The notes beneath the pieces are model-generated. The model did no database searches and was not told where the DNA came from. It saw nothing but the letters and a program-made list of their open reading frames with translations. Shown here in pieces: positions 1 through 11,395 of a stretch of DNA of 64,000 nt. Where the stretch lies: positions 93,083-157,082 of the forward strand of contig NMRB01001356.1 in NCBI GenBank assembly GCA_002633025.1, read 5' to 3'. A program made the position numbers and the translations under genes. Within the stretch, counting starts at the first letter, position 1. Every line of letters starts with the position of its first letter. Origin of the DNA: Notospermus geniculatus. Taxonomy: Eukaryota; Nemertea; Pilidiophora; Heteronemertea; Lineidae.

Positions 1-97
1 GTTTGTCTATTCGCCGTGCTTTTGTTTTGCCGTCTGGATCAGGAATCATTGTCTTTGTATGGCGAGGTTCTTTCCCATTCTCCACTATAATATTCAC
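1..97 (-). CDS. GlyR-like channel, M3-M4 loop exon (cut by window edge)
   Basis: The minus strand shows a T-rich tract and TATAG acceptor, then an open frame in phase 0, matching the end of the M3 exon. The roughly 32 residues seen are hydrophilic and basic and finish with KARRIDK. That is the typical juxtamembrane stretch before M4 in GlyR and GluCl subunits, where a basic run plus ID precedes the SR and FP of M4. M4 itself lies outside the window. With the M3 exon, the visible cytoplasmic loop would be only about 50 residues, shorter than in vertebrate GlyR alpha, unless another exon was missed in the 6.5-kb intron between them. Confidence 0.85.
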   Translation of the reverse strand, partial: MNIIVENGKEPRHTKTMIPDPDGKTKARRIDK

Positions 98-1077
98 CTA
101 TAAAAAAAAGGTACAGTCAGTAATGTGTTGAACTGTGTCCCTACTCCAATGCCGGTGTAACGTTTCTAGTGTTCCCATTATCAGAGTGTTTTCTTACGAA
201 AGAAAGTTAGAGAGCCCATCACTTTTCAATAGGGACTACTCAGAGAAATGTGCCCTCTGGTTTTCCACAACATTCCCATGCAATGAGGAGAAACACTGAG
301 GAATGGCAACACTGTGGCACGTTACACCCATGTAATTTTCAAAGAACTATGAATGCTCCAGCAAACATTAGTCGAGCATTTTTGAATAATCTGAAATGAA
401 CGATGGATCATTTTGACGACATTACTTCCACCAAAGAGATGGGTAAGATGCACTGCCTATTGGCTGAAGAACACTAAAAAGAATAAACTTCATGTTCCTG
501 GGTTTGAATCACATAAAAGGTCACGTCGTTGAAGTGATAATCATTTTCTTCCAATAAACACCCTCCCAGAGCAGGGCTTTGGTCTCACTCCTCTTCATAC
601 ACTCGCACTGTCTGACTGAATGACAGAGGAGCGAGGTGGAAACCCCTGCTGTGGGAGAATGCGAATAAACTGCTTGATTACAGTGGTCATTTCAAGAATT
701 TTCTGATCTGTAGGCAAAAACACATTTAGAATGATGCCATATTTTTATAACATACAGGACACATAGATCAGTAGCTACGACAATCGTAAAGATTACATCA
801 AATTTGACGAAATTCATAAAAGAACAAAAATTAATTAAAAAAAAAGAAGAAAAAAAACAGAAAAAAGAAAAGATATTGAATTGAATGCTGGACAACATAC
901 TCCATGTGTGCAGCTAAAACAGATTCAATCCCCATGATGATAGACTTGGTTCATTTTGGTAAAATATGTTTGGAGAATAATTTGCATAAAAAATGACTGC
1001 AAGGATATTTCGAGAATTTTACTAAGAGTGTCGAAGTGTAATGAAAAAAGGAAAACTGAAATGGAAATAGCGATAAA

Positions 1078-1195
1078 GGGTCATATGAATAAAGACTAGC
1101 AAATGCTTTTACTTGAATTTTGGAATACAAATGCACTAGGCAATGCTGCACAAATCTGCAGTAAAAGAATTTGCTAGTCTTTATTCATATGACCC
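1078..1195. repeat. Fold-back MITE, family B (GGGTCATATGAATAAAG)
   Basis: A 118-bp near-perfect inverted repeat. The left end GGGTCATATGAATAAAGAC reappears reversed at the right end, and TTTTACTTG and CAGTAAAAG lie inside. Related copies are at 5190-5311, 49373-49499 and 55340-55461. No coding capacity; a non-autonomous DNA transposon is the likely origin. Confidence 0.85.
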
Positions 1196-1406
1196 ATTTT
1201 CTATTTGTAAATTCGAAGAATTTTTTTCCCGTTGTGTACATATGCTTGTATAATAGCTTTCTATTAACTACTTTGAGTTGGTTCTATATGCTACAGCCTG
1301 ACATGCTGTAGAATAGAAATTTAGAAATAAACCAAGTAGTTAAGCGCAATCGCCAAGGCATTACACTTTTACGGCTTACTGCATTGTCATCAGCAAGCAA
1401 ACATTA

Positions 1407-1560
1407 GGGAGTTTAAGAAATCAAAAGATAAACTTAACTTTACGACAACGTTATTTTTCATACTGCGAATTCACCAGATTATACATGTATGTTGCATTTT
1501 CGGTACAAAAAATAACGTTGTCGTAAAGTTAATGTTTATCGTTTGATTTCTTAAACTCCC
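1407..1560. repeat. Fold-back MITE, family A (GGGAGTTTAAGAAATC)
   Basis: A 154-bp inverted repeat starting GGGAGTTTAAGAAATC and ending with its reverse complement, flanked by TA on both sides. The arms contain AACGTTATTTTT and the centre has a short unique loop. Further copies are at 21572-21716, 21788-21935, 50695-50845 and 63804-63950. TA target duplication suggests a Tc1/mariner-type mobiliser, but the ends match no named family that I know. Confidence 0.85.
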
Positions 1561-2079
1561 TATTGCAAGAACCAACAATAACAATAAAAAGCCCAGAAAT
1601 AAAGATTGATGCTTTTATTTTGTTTTCGTTGGATATGTCAACTTCCATGTCAGCTAATTTCAAAGAAATCAGAATTTCTGACACAGCATGAGTGGAAACT
1701 ACTTTCACCTTTTCTACTTTTGCATCAAAATCTACACATCTAAGTACCGAGGCAAGCAGAATATAGGGGTAAAGAAATTTAGGAAAACAATTAAAGCAAG
1801 AGTAAAATGTTCTGTCTCAACTAGAATACATTTGTACTGCGGACGCTGAGTAGACACGTATGGCAGGCAAAGAACACACAGCAGTTCTGAGGATGCAGCC
1901 GTCATTACCACATATTTTAAGAATTTTTTCCCATATTTTAATAGTCACAAATAGCTTATGTAAATGAATACGGCATGTAAAGGAAAGTTAGTTCAAGAAA
2001 ACAGCAAATGCTAAAGAATCTACATATCGCTTCTTATTTTTATAATAAAGTATTATTTTCGTCTTGTTGATATGTTTTA

Positions 2080-3000
2080 GCATAAAGACATCAGTGGGTG
2101 AGGTCAAGTTTTGAGTAAAGTAAAGATAACCCTCAGATTTTTACCCTAGGGTAAAGATAACCCCAATATATCCAAAACTTGACTTCTCAACGAGGGTATA
2201 GTTTACCTTGAGCTTACCTAGAGTTTACTCTGGGTAAACTCAAAATTTTATTTAAATTATACCCCAAGGTTAAGTATACCTGAGCAGTGCAGCCATCTTT
2301 GTTAAAAACGAATGGACAAATGCATTAGGGTAATCTTAATCCCTAGTTGTTAACTCAGAGTTAACTCGGAAAGAAGTCAAGTTTTGGGTAAAGTTTTGGA
2401 GGCAGGAAAGAAACAGTCAGGCATGTATTTTTGCATGTCTTAGTTCATGCTCTTGCCCAAAAAAGGCCTCAAAATTACTTTAAAGGAGGCTAGCATTCAG
2501 CGGAGAACCTGTGCATAGACATTTGCGACTTACGGATGGACAATTCGATGGAATATGTGGGGAATAGACCTATCAGGTATCTTGTTTTAGCCTGCTTGAA
2601 CCTGTTGTGATGTACTCTCAAAGGTGATTCAAAGCCTCAATCATTTTCTGCTCGCTCCAGGAAATCTCTCATTCTTCCCCTTGTCCATCTTGCTTGTCAT
2701 GTGTGTGCGCTGTGGGCTATTAACACTGCTACAGCATGTGATGCATGCATGAAGCATGCACTGGTGCTGGCCCAGAGTAAAGATTCAAGGAATCTGAGTA
2801 GATGTGGGGAATTTCCAGGGGTCACCTGAGGGTTATCTTATAGTTACTTTAGAGTTAGCTGAGGTATACTAAGAGTTTACTCAGAGTTTACCTGTATCTG
2901 GGGTAAAGTGCTCAGGTTAACTCAAAGTAAACTCAAAGTTAACTCAATCCACTTTTACTCAAAACTTGACCTCACCCAATGTCTTTATGTTTTTAGACAT
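2080..3000. repeat. Inverted-repeat element with GGTAAACTC/GTTAACTC motifs
   Basis: An element of about 0.9 kb bounded by matching inverted ends: CATAAAGACAT and GTGAGGTCAAGTTTTGAGT near 2080-2117, and their complement near 2950-2992. Inside, both sides carry many short copies of GGTAAACTC, AGTTTACTC and GAGTTAACTC in both directions. The middle (2400-2790) looks unique. No coding sequence is seen. Confidence 0.7.
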
Positions 3001-3384
3001 ACCTGCATTATAGTGCGGAACCAAAAGATGAATATTCTTGAAGTGTAATGATCTCATACTCACTGTGTTGGAAAATTATCGCAAAATACTATAGTATTTT
3101 TTACGGTTTAATGAAGTTCTCAATTGAAACAGAACAAAAAGTACAGCGATATTTGGCTAACATCGATATTCGTGCAGAGTGTGGAGAGGATAGATACGTC
3201 AGAGCAGTCATTTTGCAAAATAACCGTTTCACCCTGGAGAACCATCTATTTAACAACTTTAAAGTTGGGGTGGAAAACAAGTGCTAAAATGCATTGATGC
3301 AGAAAAAAAACGCAGCGCTCAAACTGACGAAAAGTATTGGGTGAAGTACTTCAAGGCCCCGTCGAATTTGCATCATGCATGCCA

Positions 3385-3788
3385 AGGACATAAATCTTAT
3401 TAATAGTCTTATACTTTTCTTTGTAAGTATTTTAGATATATTTCTTTGTAAGATATAGTTAAAATCTTTCTAAGACCTTTCTTATAAGACTCTTTCGAAA
3501 TTTTTCTAAGAAAAGATTTTTCTTATAAAATACTTGTAGGAAAAACCTAAGTACTAACAAAAATAGATAAGAGAGGTCCTCGCTTATCTATTTTTGGTAC
3601 TAAGTAAGATTTTAACGATTTTTTTACAAGAATCTTACAAGAAACATTTTACTACGAAAAATCTCAGTAAGAAAAATCTTATATGAAAAATCTATAGTAA
3701 GATTTTTCTTTCTTATCTTAGTAAGAAATAACTAAAAAAGATTCTTATAAGAAAACTGTAAGATTTTTAAATGTAAGATTTATGTCCT
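3385..3788. repeat. Fold-back element, family E (GGACATAAATCTTA)
   Basis: The ends are AGGACATAAATCTTA and TAAGATTTATGTCCT. Between them are many short copies of TCTTAGTAAGATTTTTCTTA-like sequence in both directions, so the whole unit can fold on itself. It is one of ten near-complete copies in the window; the others are at 6811, 16905, 23303, 38055, 42680, 52014, 54223, 56888 and 58157. Confidence 0.85.
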
Positions 3789-5189
3789 TTAGTAATCAGC
3801 TTCCTTTTGCGGTAAATGGGTCGAAATCGAATGATACCATTTGTTTTTGAATAAATGATTCCTGAGGGTGTAAAGGTAAATATATATTTGGAAGGGAACA
3901 TATAGGCCGATTGCGTCACGAAAAAAATAGGTAACATACCAATCTACTTGTCTTTGAAATTGAAATTGAATTGTAAAAAAAGGATGAAAAGTTAATGTGA
4001 AATATAACTTTGTGCAGTTTGTAACAGAAAATAAATTGTGAAACTGTTTATATATCATGCTACTCTTCATGTTGTACGTAGTTCTGTCATCCCACACTGA
4101 CGGTGCCTAAGTACATACATATACAGTATTTTAGGCCTACCAGAGGTGTCCACTGTTGAGCAGTAGAAATGTATTCAAGAATAGTTTATTTCTCTAGGCT
4201 ACATGTATATAAAATGTTAGTATTGGATGAAATGTGAGGGTGGAACGAAAACTTATAAGGATACATGTCTATGGGTGGGCAAAAACATGACCCCCCTAAA
4301 GGAATTTGCAATAAGTTCAAAACTAGACAAGCCGTGATCATATTATTCTAGACATGGATTTATAGGAATTTACATAAATTTATATTTATATAAATTTATA
4401 ATTCATAAATTTATAATTAATAAATTTATATTTATATAAATTTATACTTGAGAAAAAGGTTTCAGTCGTAAATCTTGAACTTTTTTTGCATGATGAAAGA
4501 AAGAGAGGAGCAGGATTGTCACGCACAACAGTTTTGGACTTTGTAATTTTGATTCTTTCGTAATGTCAAAACGACTGCATATTTAGAGCTAAAATTTTTA
4601 CCTCAAGTGGTTATACATGTAGTTACATGTTTAAAACATTATGATCACAGCTACAAAATTTTGATTTTATTGCAAGTTCCTCACTGGGTCACTTTTTAAC
4701 CCATCGGTATACGAACGAGATGAACTAATTTGACTAGTCTTATCTGTTATTGACACGTTTTGCTTAATTGCAAGTAATCGTTGCTGAGATGAATATCACT
4801 TCTTCATCGAATGCAACTTTACTGCATTTTTTCAAACACTACGATTTAGTCTGGGTGGCGTGGGAAAATATTAACACAAGAACATGAATTCACATGCCCA
4901 TTCCTAACGCCAACATACTAGACTCCTTCAGAAGATGCAGTGCAGTTTCGTACTACATTATAACATACATGTATTCATCGTACTTTGCCTTGTTTTCGAT
5001 ATGTTGAAGATGACTGACTAAATGAATTTCCCCACGTGTTTGTTAAGTTCGCTTGGGACAAAACCTGAATACATTGCCAACATGTGTTGCGATGTAATAT
5101 ATTTTATGCGCACCCTCGCCTTTGCACGCAGCGCAAGTCATCAAGGTACAGTTTCCAATCTCCTCCGATGTACATGTACATGTAGACAA

Positions 5190-5311
5190 TGGCTGGTATT
5201 CATAAATGTTAGCAAATGCTTTTACTTAAGATTTGCACAGCGAGGTCAAATGTAAATGTACTGCAAAACTTGAAGTAAAAGCATTTGCTAGCTTTTATGA
5301 ATATCAGCCAA
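5190..5311. repeat. Fold-back MITE, family B variant
   Basis: An inverted repeat with ends TGGCTGGTATTCATAAATG and its near complement. It shares the AGCAAATGCTTTTACTT arm with the copy at 1078. It has diverged at the tips (TGGCTGGTATTCATA instead of GGGTCATATGAATA). Confidence 0.75.
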
Positions 5312-5873
5312 TGTTTTACAAGATACAATAAACTATTTGAATTTGAATTTTTGCACTTCTGCTTAAAGAGCTGTAATTCTGTTAGCATCATGTCAACAGC
5401 AGTGGTGGAACTCAAGAAATCAATCAGAAGCAATTAAAAAGAAATTAAGTTTTATTTGAAAACATCAGTGAAAGTGCTACTACGTTAGGACTAAAAAGGT
5501 CAGTAGTACAGAGGTCTGTACACTGGCAACATTTTCCAACATTTAGAATATAGTTTTTCGGAAAGTCAGGCATGTTTAAGCCAGCACAACCACACGTCGA
5601 TATTGGCATCCACGCGTCATATTACCGAAAAGCAGACTTCGATATTTCATTTCGATTACACATTTCACAGAACCACACGTCAGAATTTGGAGCCACGCGA
5701 TATAATAAAGACCCACGCGTCATGTTCAGGTACGTTGCTCAAATGTCGGAAAGGTTTTGCCAGTGTAGAGGCAGCATTAGATTTCAAAAATAAACGTACT
5801 GTACTTGGAAATGCTCAAATAACAAACCTTTACGTTCTAATTTAATGCTAGTGCGGACAATAGGGACTTTTCC

Positions 5874-5938
5874 TTCATTAATACATAATTATACATTTTC
5901 GAACTTTTCATTAATACATAATTATACATTTCCGAAAT
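5874..5938. repeat. Tandem duplication, 2 x about 33 bp
   Basis: Two adjacent copies of TTCATTAATACATAATTATACATTT with its flank, differing at a few positions. The function is unknown. Confidence 0.7.
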
Positions 5939-6054
5939 GTTGAATTTCAAATGTAGTATGATGAATCACATGAATGAATCGGTTTATGTATGAATTTTTA
6001 AATCATTTGGAAAATTATAATACGTTAAAATCGCAGTTGGAAGGTCATAGCGAC

Positions 6055-6177
6055 CTGGGCCCATATTCACAAAATCTTGCTAGGTTAGTTGGTTGCTAGT
6101 TGTGAACATTGGCCTGAACAAACTGGACACTTTAGCAAGTAACTAAGCCTAGCAATGTTTTATGAATATGGGCACTG
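6055..6177. repeat. Fold-back MITE, family D2 (GGGCCCATATTCA)
   Basis: An inverted repeat with ends CTGGGCCCATATTCACAAAA and TTTTATGAATATGGGCACTGG. The inner arm TCTTGCTAGG is shared with the copy at 44774-44889. Confidence 0.8.
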
Positions 6178-6568
6178 GCTTTGCCAAGCTGCTTTGCATG
6201 ATGTTGATGAAGTGGGCATGTTCCTAAAACTCCTAATGACTTCTTATAGAGAGTTGTAGAATTTCGCTCCAAACCGCTATGGGTTGTTACTTTCCAATAG
6301 TAAATTGGTTTCGAACAGGAAGGGGTTCAAAGGAAACCATGCTTTATTATGTAAAGCAGGAATCACAACTAACTGGAAAGTAGTTCTCTAAACTCGAAGT
6401 CAGAGTAATATTTGTTACACTAAGTAATAACAGACTTGTAGTTGAAGCGCTAGTTCTACACCAGTTCCGTGATTTTCCGAAGGCAATATGGCGGTCGTGT
6501 TTGCGCCAAAAGCCAGTGGAAGACCACGGAAGCACCCTAAAAACAGCACTCACGTGAAAGTCACTCAC

Positions 6569-6706
6569 CTCCCCCATCGGGATCGTTTCTGGATCTGGCA
6601 TACTTTTCAATTTTATCTCCTTCCTGGAGAAGACATTGACAACAGCAAATTCCAGTAGGGATGTGAAGACGAACACTAGACACATAGACATCCATACGTC
6701 TATAGC
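6569..6706 (-). CDS. GlyR-like channel, M3 exon
   Basis: A 138-bp exon of 46 codons, phase 0 at both ends. The acceptor is TTCTTCTCTCCAG and the donor is GAG/GTGAGT. It starts with AIDVWM, the conserved end of the M2-M3 linker. It then runs through M3 (CLVFVFTSLLEFAVVNV) into the first 20 or so residues of the cytoplasmic loop (FSRKEIK, then DPETIP). LLEFAVVN matches the LLEYAAVN signature of glycine receptor alpha. At the position equivalent to alanine 288 of human GlyR alpha-1, a residue known to shape the alcohol and ivermectin site, this protein appears to have serine (VWMSMC). It is 822 bp from the M1-M2 exon. Confidence 0.95.
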
Positions 6707-6810
6707 CTGGAGAGAAGAAATTAACGTATAATCAGTGACATCAAAAATGTGTATAGTATTTTTGTCAATATTTCGTAAAGGGCGTTCCACTTTATTTCAA
6801 ACTGACTTTA

Positions 6811-7245
6811 CTAATTAGTAAGAATCTTATAATTTTCTTAGTAAGTACCTTCATAAGCAAGTTCTTAGTAAGATGTTTGCAGAAAGAATTTTTAATAAGA
6901 ATAGAATTTTCTTAAAAGGCTTTCAATAGGATTTTTCTCAGTAATATTTTTTTGGAAGATATTTTTATAAAGATATTTGTAAGAAAAATCTTAGTAAGAT
7001 TTTTCTTACCAATATCGTTCCAAGAAATAGCTAAGAACATGAAATAGTAACGGGTTTCTAAGGTGAAAGACCTAGCCTCCTGCCGGATTCGAACCCACGG
7101 ACCCTCGCATTAGGCATCAATCGCCAGCACTCAGGGGCAGCATGCCTTAACCACTAGACCAGACAAATCTTCAAATAATCTTCAAGAAGATATAGCTAAG
7201 ACACTTAATAAGAAAATTGTAGGATTCTTAGTAATATTATGTCCT
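6811..7245. repeat. Fold-back element, family E, interrupted by tRNA-like insert
   Basis: It begins TTAGTAAGAATCTTATAATTTTC and ends TTCTTAGTAATATTATGTCCT, with the usual internal TCTTAGTAAGATTTTTC repeats. The element continues on both sides of a foreign segment at about 7030-7172 that includes tRNA-like A and B boxes. Confidence 0.75.
7070..7170 (-). repeat. tRNA-derived sequence (SINE-like)
   Basis: The minus strand reads GTCTAGTGGTTAAGGCATG, a good internal A box, then about 50 bases later GTGGGTTCGAATCC, a perfect B box. Between them a long variable region hints at a Leu/Ser-type ancestor. The acceptor stem does not close well, so a functional tRNA is unlikely. A SINE head inserted in the surrounding family E element is more probable. 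Confidence 0.6.
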
Positions 7246-7528
7246 ACATTTTACGGTGGAACCTCTTATTTAAAAAAAAATGACAAGTAACGTGTCATTT
7301 TTTGTGACATTTTGGAATGACAAATTCTGTTCTTAGTTAAATAGAGAGGTTTTCTGATGACAGAGGTAGAAACGATAAGAAAAAACTAATACACATGTAG
7401 CAGCAAACTTTGACACCGTTGATAAAGAATAACCCTTCTGGCACAGATTCTGTGAGAACACACTCAATTTGAGAGGTGTTAAAAAATGGCTATATTACTG
7501 AGTGAAAAAAAATCCAGATTTTCATTAC

Positions 7529-7758
7529 CTTTATATACGACACCCTTGGTAAACCTTGCCTCGCTCCTGAACTCTGTGTGGTCATGGTAAGCACGGTCAA
7601 CAGTCCAAGAGAGACTCTGGCTGGGATGGCCTCAATGTTGATCCAGAAAGCAACCCACGAAAGAATCACGATCAGGATGCTGGGGACATACACTTGGATT
7701 AGGTAGTAACCAATGTCTCTTTTCAGGATGAAAATAATTTTAAGGCAGGGATACGCTC
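7529..7758 (-). CDS. GlyR-like channel, M1-M2 pore exon
   Basis: A 230-bp exon with acceptor CTCAAACTTTCAG and donor AAG/GTAATG. It enters with a split glycine codon and leaves in phase 0. It starts with AYPCLK, whose cysteine closes the loop C disulfide begun in the alternative exons. M1 follows ([19 protein letters not shown], then VAFWI), then the anion-selectivity sequence IPARV, M2 ([16 protein letters not shown]) and the M2-M3 linker [12 protein letters not shown]. Counting arginine as 0', position 2' is Ser, 6' is Leu, 9' is the conserved gate Leu, and 19' is Arg. Nearly all anion-channel subunits have Thr at 6'. The exon serves as the shared acceptor for all three alternative loop C exons. 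Confidence 0.97.
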
Positions 7759-8373
7759 CTGAAAGTTTGAGGAATAATAGTAAGTTTGTGGCTCACAATT
7801 CGTTTTGTAAATTTTGTGTGCAAGATATAAACGTATGACGACCAATTTCCAATAAAATTCAACCCGCGTTCGAGATGGTAGCTTACATTTCATTGGACAC
7901 ACAATAACTCAGTTGTTAGGTCACAGTTTCCTGGCTTTACCACTGGGATTTAAGCTCTTCCAACATTTTCATATCAAAAGTGTCATTGTCAAGACTTCGA
8001 TTCGAAGATATCAACACAGCCCGCTGTGTGTTCAGCAACGCCGACCATCCGCCAATAAAGCTGGACCCAGGCAATGTAAGACCTCTGTGGCCATACAACT
8101 GCTATTTTGGTGTACATGTATAATGTCAATTAGAAAGGGATCTACATGTACCAAAACCACTGAGATGTTCAAAACTATACGGCGGTTGTTTTTTTTTCAG
8201 GAGAATCACAGGGCAGAAGACACTGAACATTTCACCTGAGTGATCAATTTGTCCGAAATATATGTACAGTCATTGACGCTTAACATGATGCAATTTTTAC
8301 TTTGTTTCGTGAATCGGACTCTTGAGACCAAAACGCCCCGTTTGAACTTGTGTAGTGTCAGGCTCAACCACTC

Positions 8374-8886
8374 TGCGTGTCGGCATAAAGGAACCAACCA
8401 TAAAGGTTCAACTGACAAATTCAGCATTTTATAAATGTGGACAATATCCCTTTAAAACCCAACAGAATTGCATTTTGACGTTTCCATACGATAGGGAAGA
8501 CCCTTCTGCATGTTTACTGCAAATTTTGTTGAATTCCGACTACATGTAGTTGATCTTATGATACAAAAGGACTGAATTAATGAGAACCCCACGAACGATG
8601 TGTGTTCAGGGTCATCGGTATACATTTGAATATGCTGACGTACATTTGTACATGGAGCACTAATTGTGCTGAAAATAGCTCAGTTATCCTCAGAAATGGA
8701 ATTCAAAGCATCTTGTTGGCAGGTTTATGTACCTCTTCACCACAAAAAAAGTTGAAGCTCGTGACTATTACGTAAAGCCAAAATTCAGGCAGTGAGAGAC
8801 ATCTGGTGGCAACACATGAAGTGTATCCCTCAGTAAGCTCATCGTTCGCAGTTAAACCTTTATGGTTGATTCCTTTATGGTGTCGG
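8374..8886. repeat. Inverted repeat, TGTCGGCATAAAGGAACC arms
   Basis: The left arm GTCGGCATAAAGGAACCAACC with CATAAAGGTTCAACTG (8374-8415) is matched in reverse at 8838-8886 (GTTAAACCTTTATGGTTGATTCC...). The middle is unique. It is probably an old fold-back element. Confidence 0.65.
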
Positions 8887-9794
8887 GGAATGTATTGCCC
8901 AACCCTTCGAAACATTTGTGCCCAATACTCTATGGTAACCTATAAGTCTTATCCGGCCACCACGGGAACTTACCGGCCACGGAAGTTGTAGAATAAAGCC
9001 ATTACAGTGTACTTCTTGGCCATGTGTTTGGAAGGTTTGTCATGTTTGTTGGGGTTACCCAGTCCCTATTAGTTTCACTATGATGGCCAACATAAACCGA
9101 GCGATTGAAATGCCATCTTCAGGCGAATATTAGTATTAACACTGTTTTTAGTTTGTCCGCGTGTGCTGAAGATGGCGCTGCGATCACCACAGACTCTGGA
9201 CTTGCATATCAGCCTTCATGAATGCGTGGATATCGGTACAGCAACCGTGAAAATATTTTATAACTAAAATTTCGCGCCATTTTTACACAGGCCGTCCATA
9301 TTCCCGCGAGACAAACACAAACAACGATTGCATCATGTAAACCGACCTCAAATCATGACACTGGAAGTGAACATACCGCTTAGTTTGTAAACAAAATTGG
9401 CTCGTTGCTTCCTTATCCCTTTTTCAAACAAGGCAAAAATTCTCCGTCGTATTTTCAGGTACCACTGGCGTTTTTTTTGAAACAGGACATTCACATTGTT
9501 CATACATTGGGCGCTATACACAAAATATTTACTTACAAAAATGACAAAAAACAGTGTGTTCACCTCAGAGTCATGATAATGTTTTACTTTATTGAAATGT
9601 ATCCATGGGCCGGAAAGGGGGGAGGTCACATTGCACCCCCGCCACATTTCAACTTCTCGGTATATTTTTATACGTATAGTTTAGTAAATCAGAGAATTGA
9701 TGTTAAAATCCACATTAGTATTCAATACGACATATTTGTCTTCGACTTGATGTGGAGGGAGTAACCCCCCCCCCCATCTTTCGAAAGTATAGAT

Positions 9795-9945
9795 GATTTT
9801 CGCTAGCAGCCACCATGCCAAAATTAGGTCATCCCCATGGGAATTCTCTTCAAGGTGACAGATGATTGGTTATCCCGTACCCCAGTGAGGAAAATCCCCA
9901 TGACGATGACCTAATTTTGGCAAGATCATCTTGGACTTTTATGAT
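9795..9945. repeat. Partly palindromic element, GCCAAAATTAGGTCAT ends
   Basis: The left end ATGCCAAAATTAGGTCATC is reversed at the right as GATGACCTAATTTTGGCAAG. A similar end, GGCCTAATTTTGGCAAGATG, occurs alone near 49082. Confidence 0.6.
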
Positions 9946-10464
9946 TGAGATATCAGAATTACTTTAAAATTTAGCTGCATCGTGCGCTGAGATCATTCTT
10001 GCCATTCGGCCGAAAAGTACGCTAAGAAGTAAACGGCGATTTTGTTTCGTTTTTATTGCAGAAATTTTTACCTTGCACTGTATATGAATTAATGTTTTCA
10101 CCACATGGCGTAAAAATGCAAAGGTTTACCTGAAAGCTGAGCTGTTATATTCGGTACATGGCAGCGCATATATAAATGGTCAATTTTTAATAGCTAAGGC
10201 AGTGACAGACCTAGCGCGACGCGACCCCTAACGACAGTGGCTTGTGTTGTGTTCGTGCATGGGGACGAAAAATAGGCAATGGAAATCGCGATGTTCCGCG
10301 ACGCGGACGAGGTGGTCTGTCACCGACTTTAGAGTAATCGCCATCTACTTCTTCAAACGAGGCTTATCATGGCTATAGCGGCAGTTGAAATATGAACCTT
10401 GTTTGCGTATCAGGCTGCGATAGACATGCGTAATATATCCACACGTACATGTATGTACATGAGA

Positions 10465-11395
10465 TACTCTAGATTCACCGATCTAAAACCGGTGTAACAG
10501 CAGAGAGAACCCACTGTAAAAAAGTGTCCGCTTCTTTTTTTCAGTGAGAGATTGAAGAGACCAATCGCCAGAGATTAAAATGTAAGAATAGAATCTTTTG
10601 TTCGGAGGACAGTTTTTCTTGGGGACATTCTGTACCTGTTTCGCGCCGGTTCTCGACGTTCAACCCAACTCACTTGGCCTACATACATGTATTAGGAACC
10701 CTCATAACTTTTTATCCCGACAGGTCGGCGCTGTGAGCGATTGTACCGAATACGTCAAAAACAGAACAAGGCAATGCGGACGAGACGTCGTAAAAGATAG
10801 AACTGCTTACAGCGCCTCCCAGTGGCGGTAGTTCTCCGGGTTCCTCACTATGAACATTGACCAATGGGTGAACTACACCAAATCGTCTGTGCCGTTGTTG
10901 GTCGAGAATTTATGTCAAGAACCTAAGTGTCAATCAACCAATCAGCGATAATGGACCGTGACTTTTTCAATGCATAGTCTACTGGGGGCGGTCCTTCCCA
11001 TCTTCACTGAGTTCAGGTAAAGACTCGGCTCCTCCTCCCTTGACCTTCACGCAAGCAAACCACATTCCGTGTTCAACGGATTTCCCCAGTCCCAAAAATA
11101 GCAACCAATCAGGGCAAAGCTTGCACCGACCCACGTGCATGCCGTGTTCCCGGTAAATAACGTTGACTAATCAATATTTGATGAAATGACATCATGGATA
11201 TTTTTCTTCCGCGAACGACGAAGAAACGAGGCATCTGATTGGGCCACGAGAAAATACCAAAGCGTTGAACACGGAATCTGACTGCTTGCTGCAGAGTGTA
11301 GGAAGAGGTTAGCCGATTTCTACACGATGCATTAGGCAGAATGGTCCTTCCCCGATTTAATGAAGTGGTCTTAGACCTGTGAATCTAGAGTATGT
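10465..11395. repeat. Inverted-end unit with inner inverted repeat
   Basis: AGATACTCTAGATTCAC near 10462 is mirrored by GTGAATCTAGAGTATGTCT near 11380. Inside, GCAAGCAAACCACATTCCG with TGTTCAACG (11051-11079) is mirrored at 11262-11292. It may be a composite of two elements. The boundaries are uncertain. Confidence 0.45.

Larger units (their letters stand above)
98..6568 (-). other. Intron between M3 exon and M4 exon
   Basis: This is a 6.5-kb intron with no further exon that I can support. It holds fold-back elements at 1078-1195, 1407-1560, 2080-3000, 3385-3788, 5190-5311 and 6055-6177, an AT-rich tract near 4380-4445, and a 33-bp tandem duplication at 5874-5938. Short open frames here, such as 3048-3287, 3789-4097 and 5572-5845, have no recognisable domain and overlap repeats or AT-rich DNA. 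Confidence 0.75.
6707..7528 (-). other. Intron between M1-M2 and M3 exons
   Basis: An 822-bp intron. More than half of it is a family E fold-back element (6811-7245), itself split by a tRNA-derived sequence (about 7070-7170). The remainder shows nothing recognisable. Confidence 0.85.

Noticed and set aside
7070-7170. Functional tRNA gene
   Set aside because: The A and B boxes are good, but the acceptor and T stems do not pair properly; called tRNA-derived instead.
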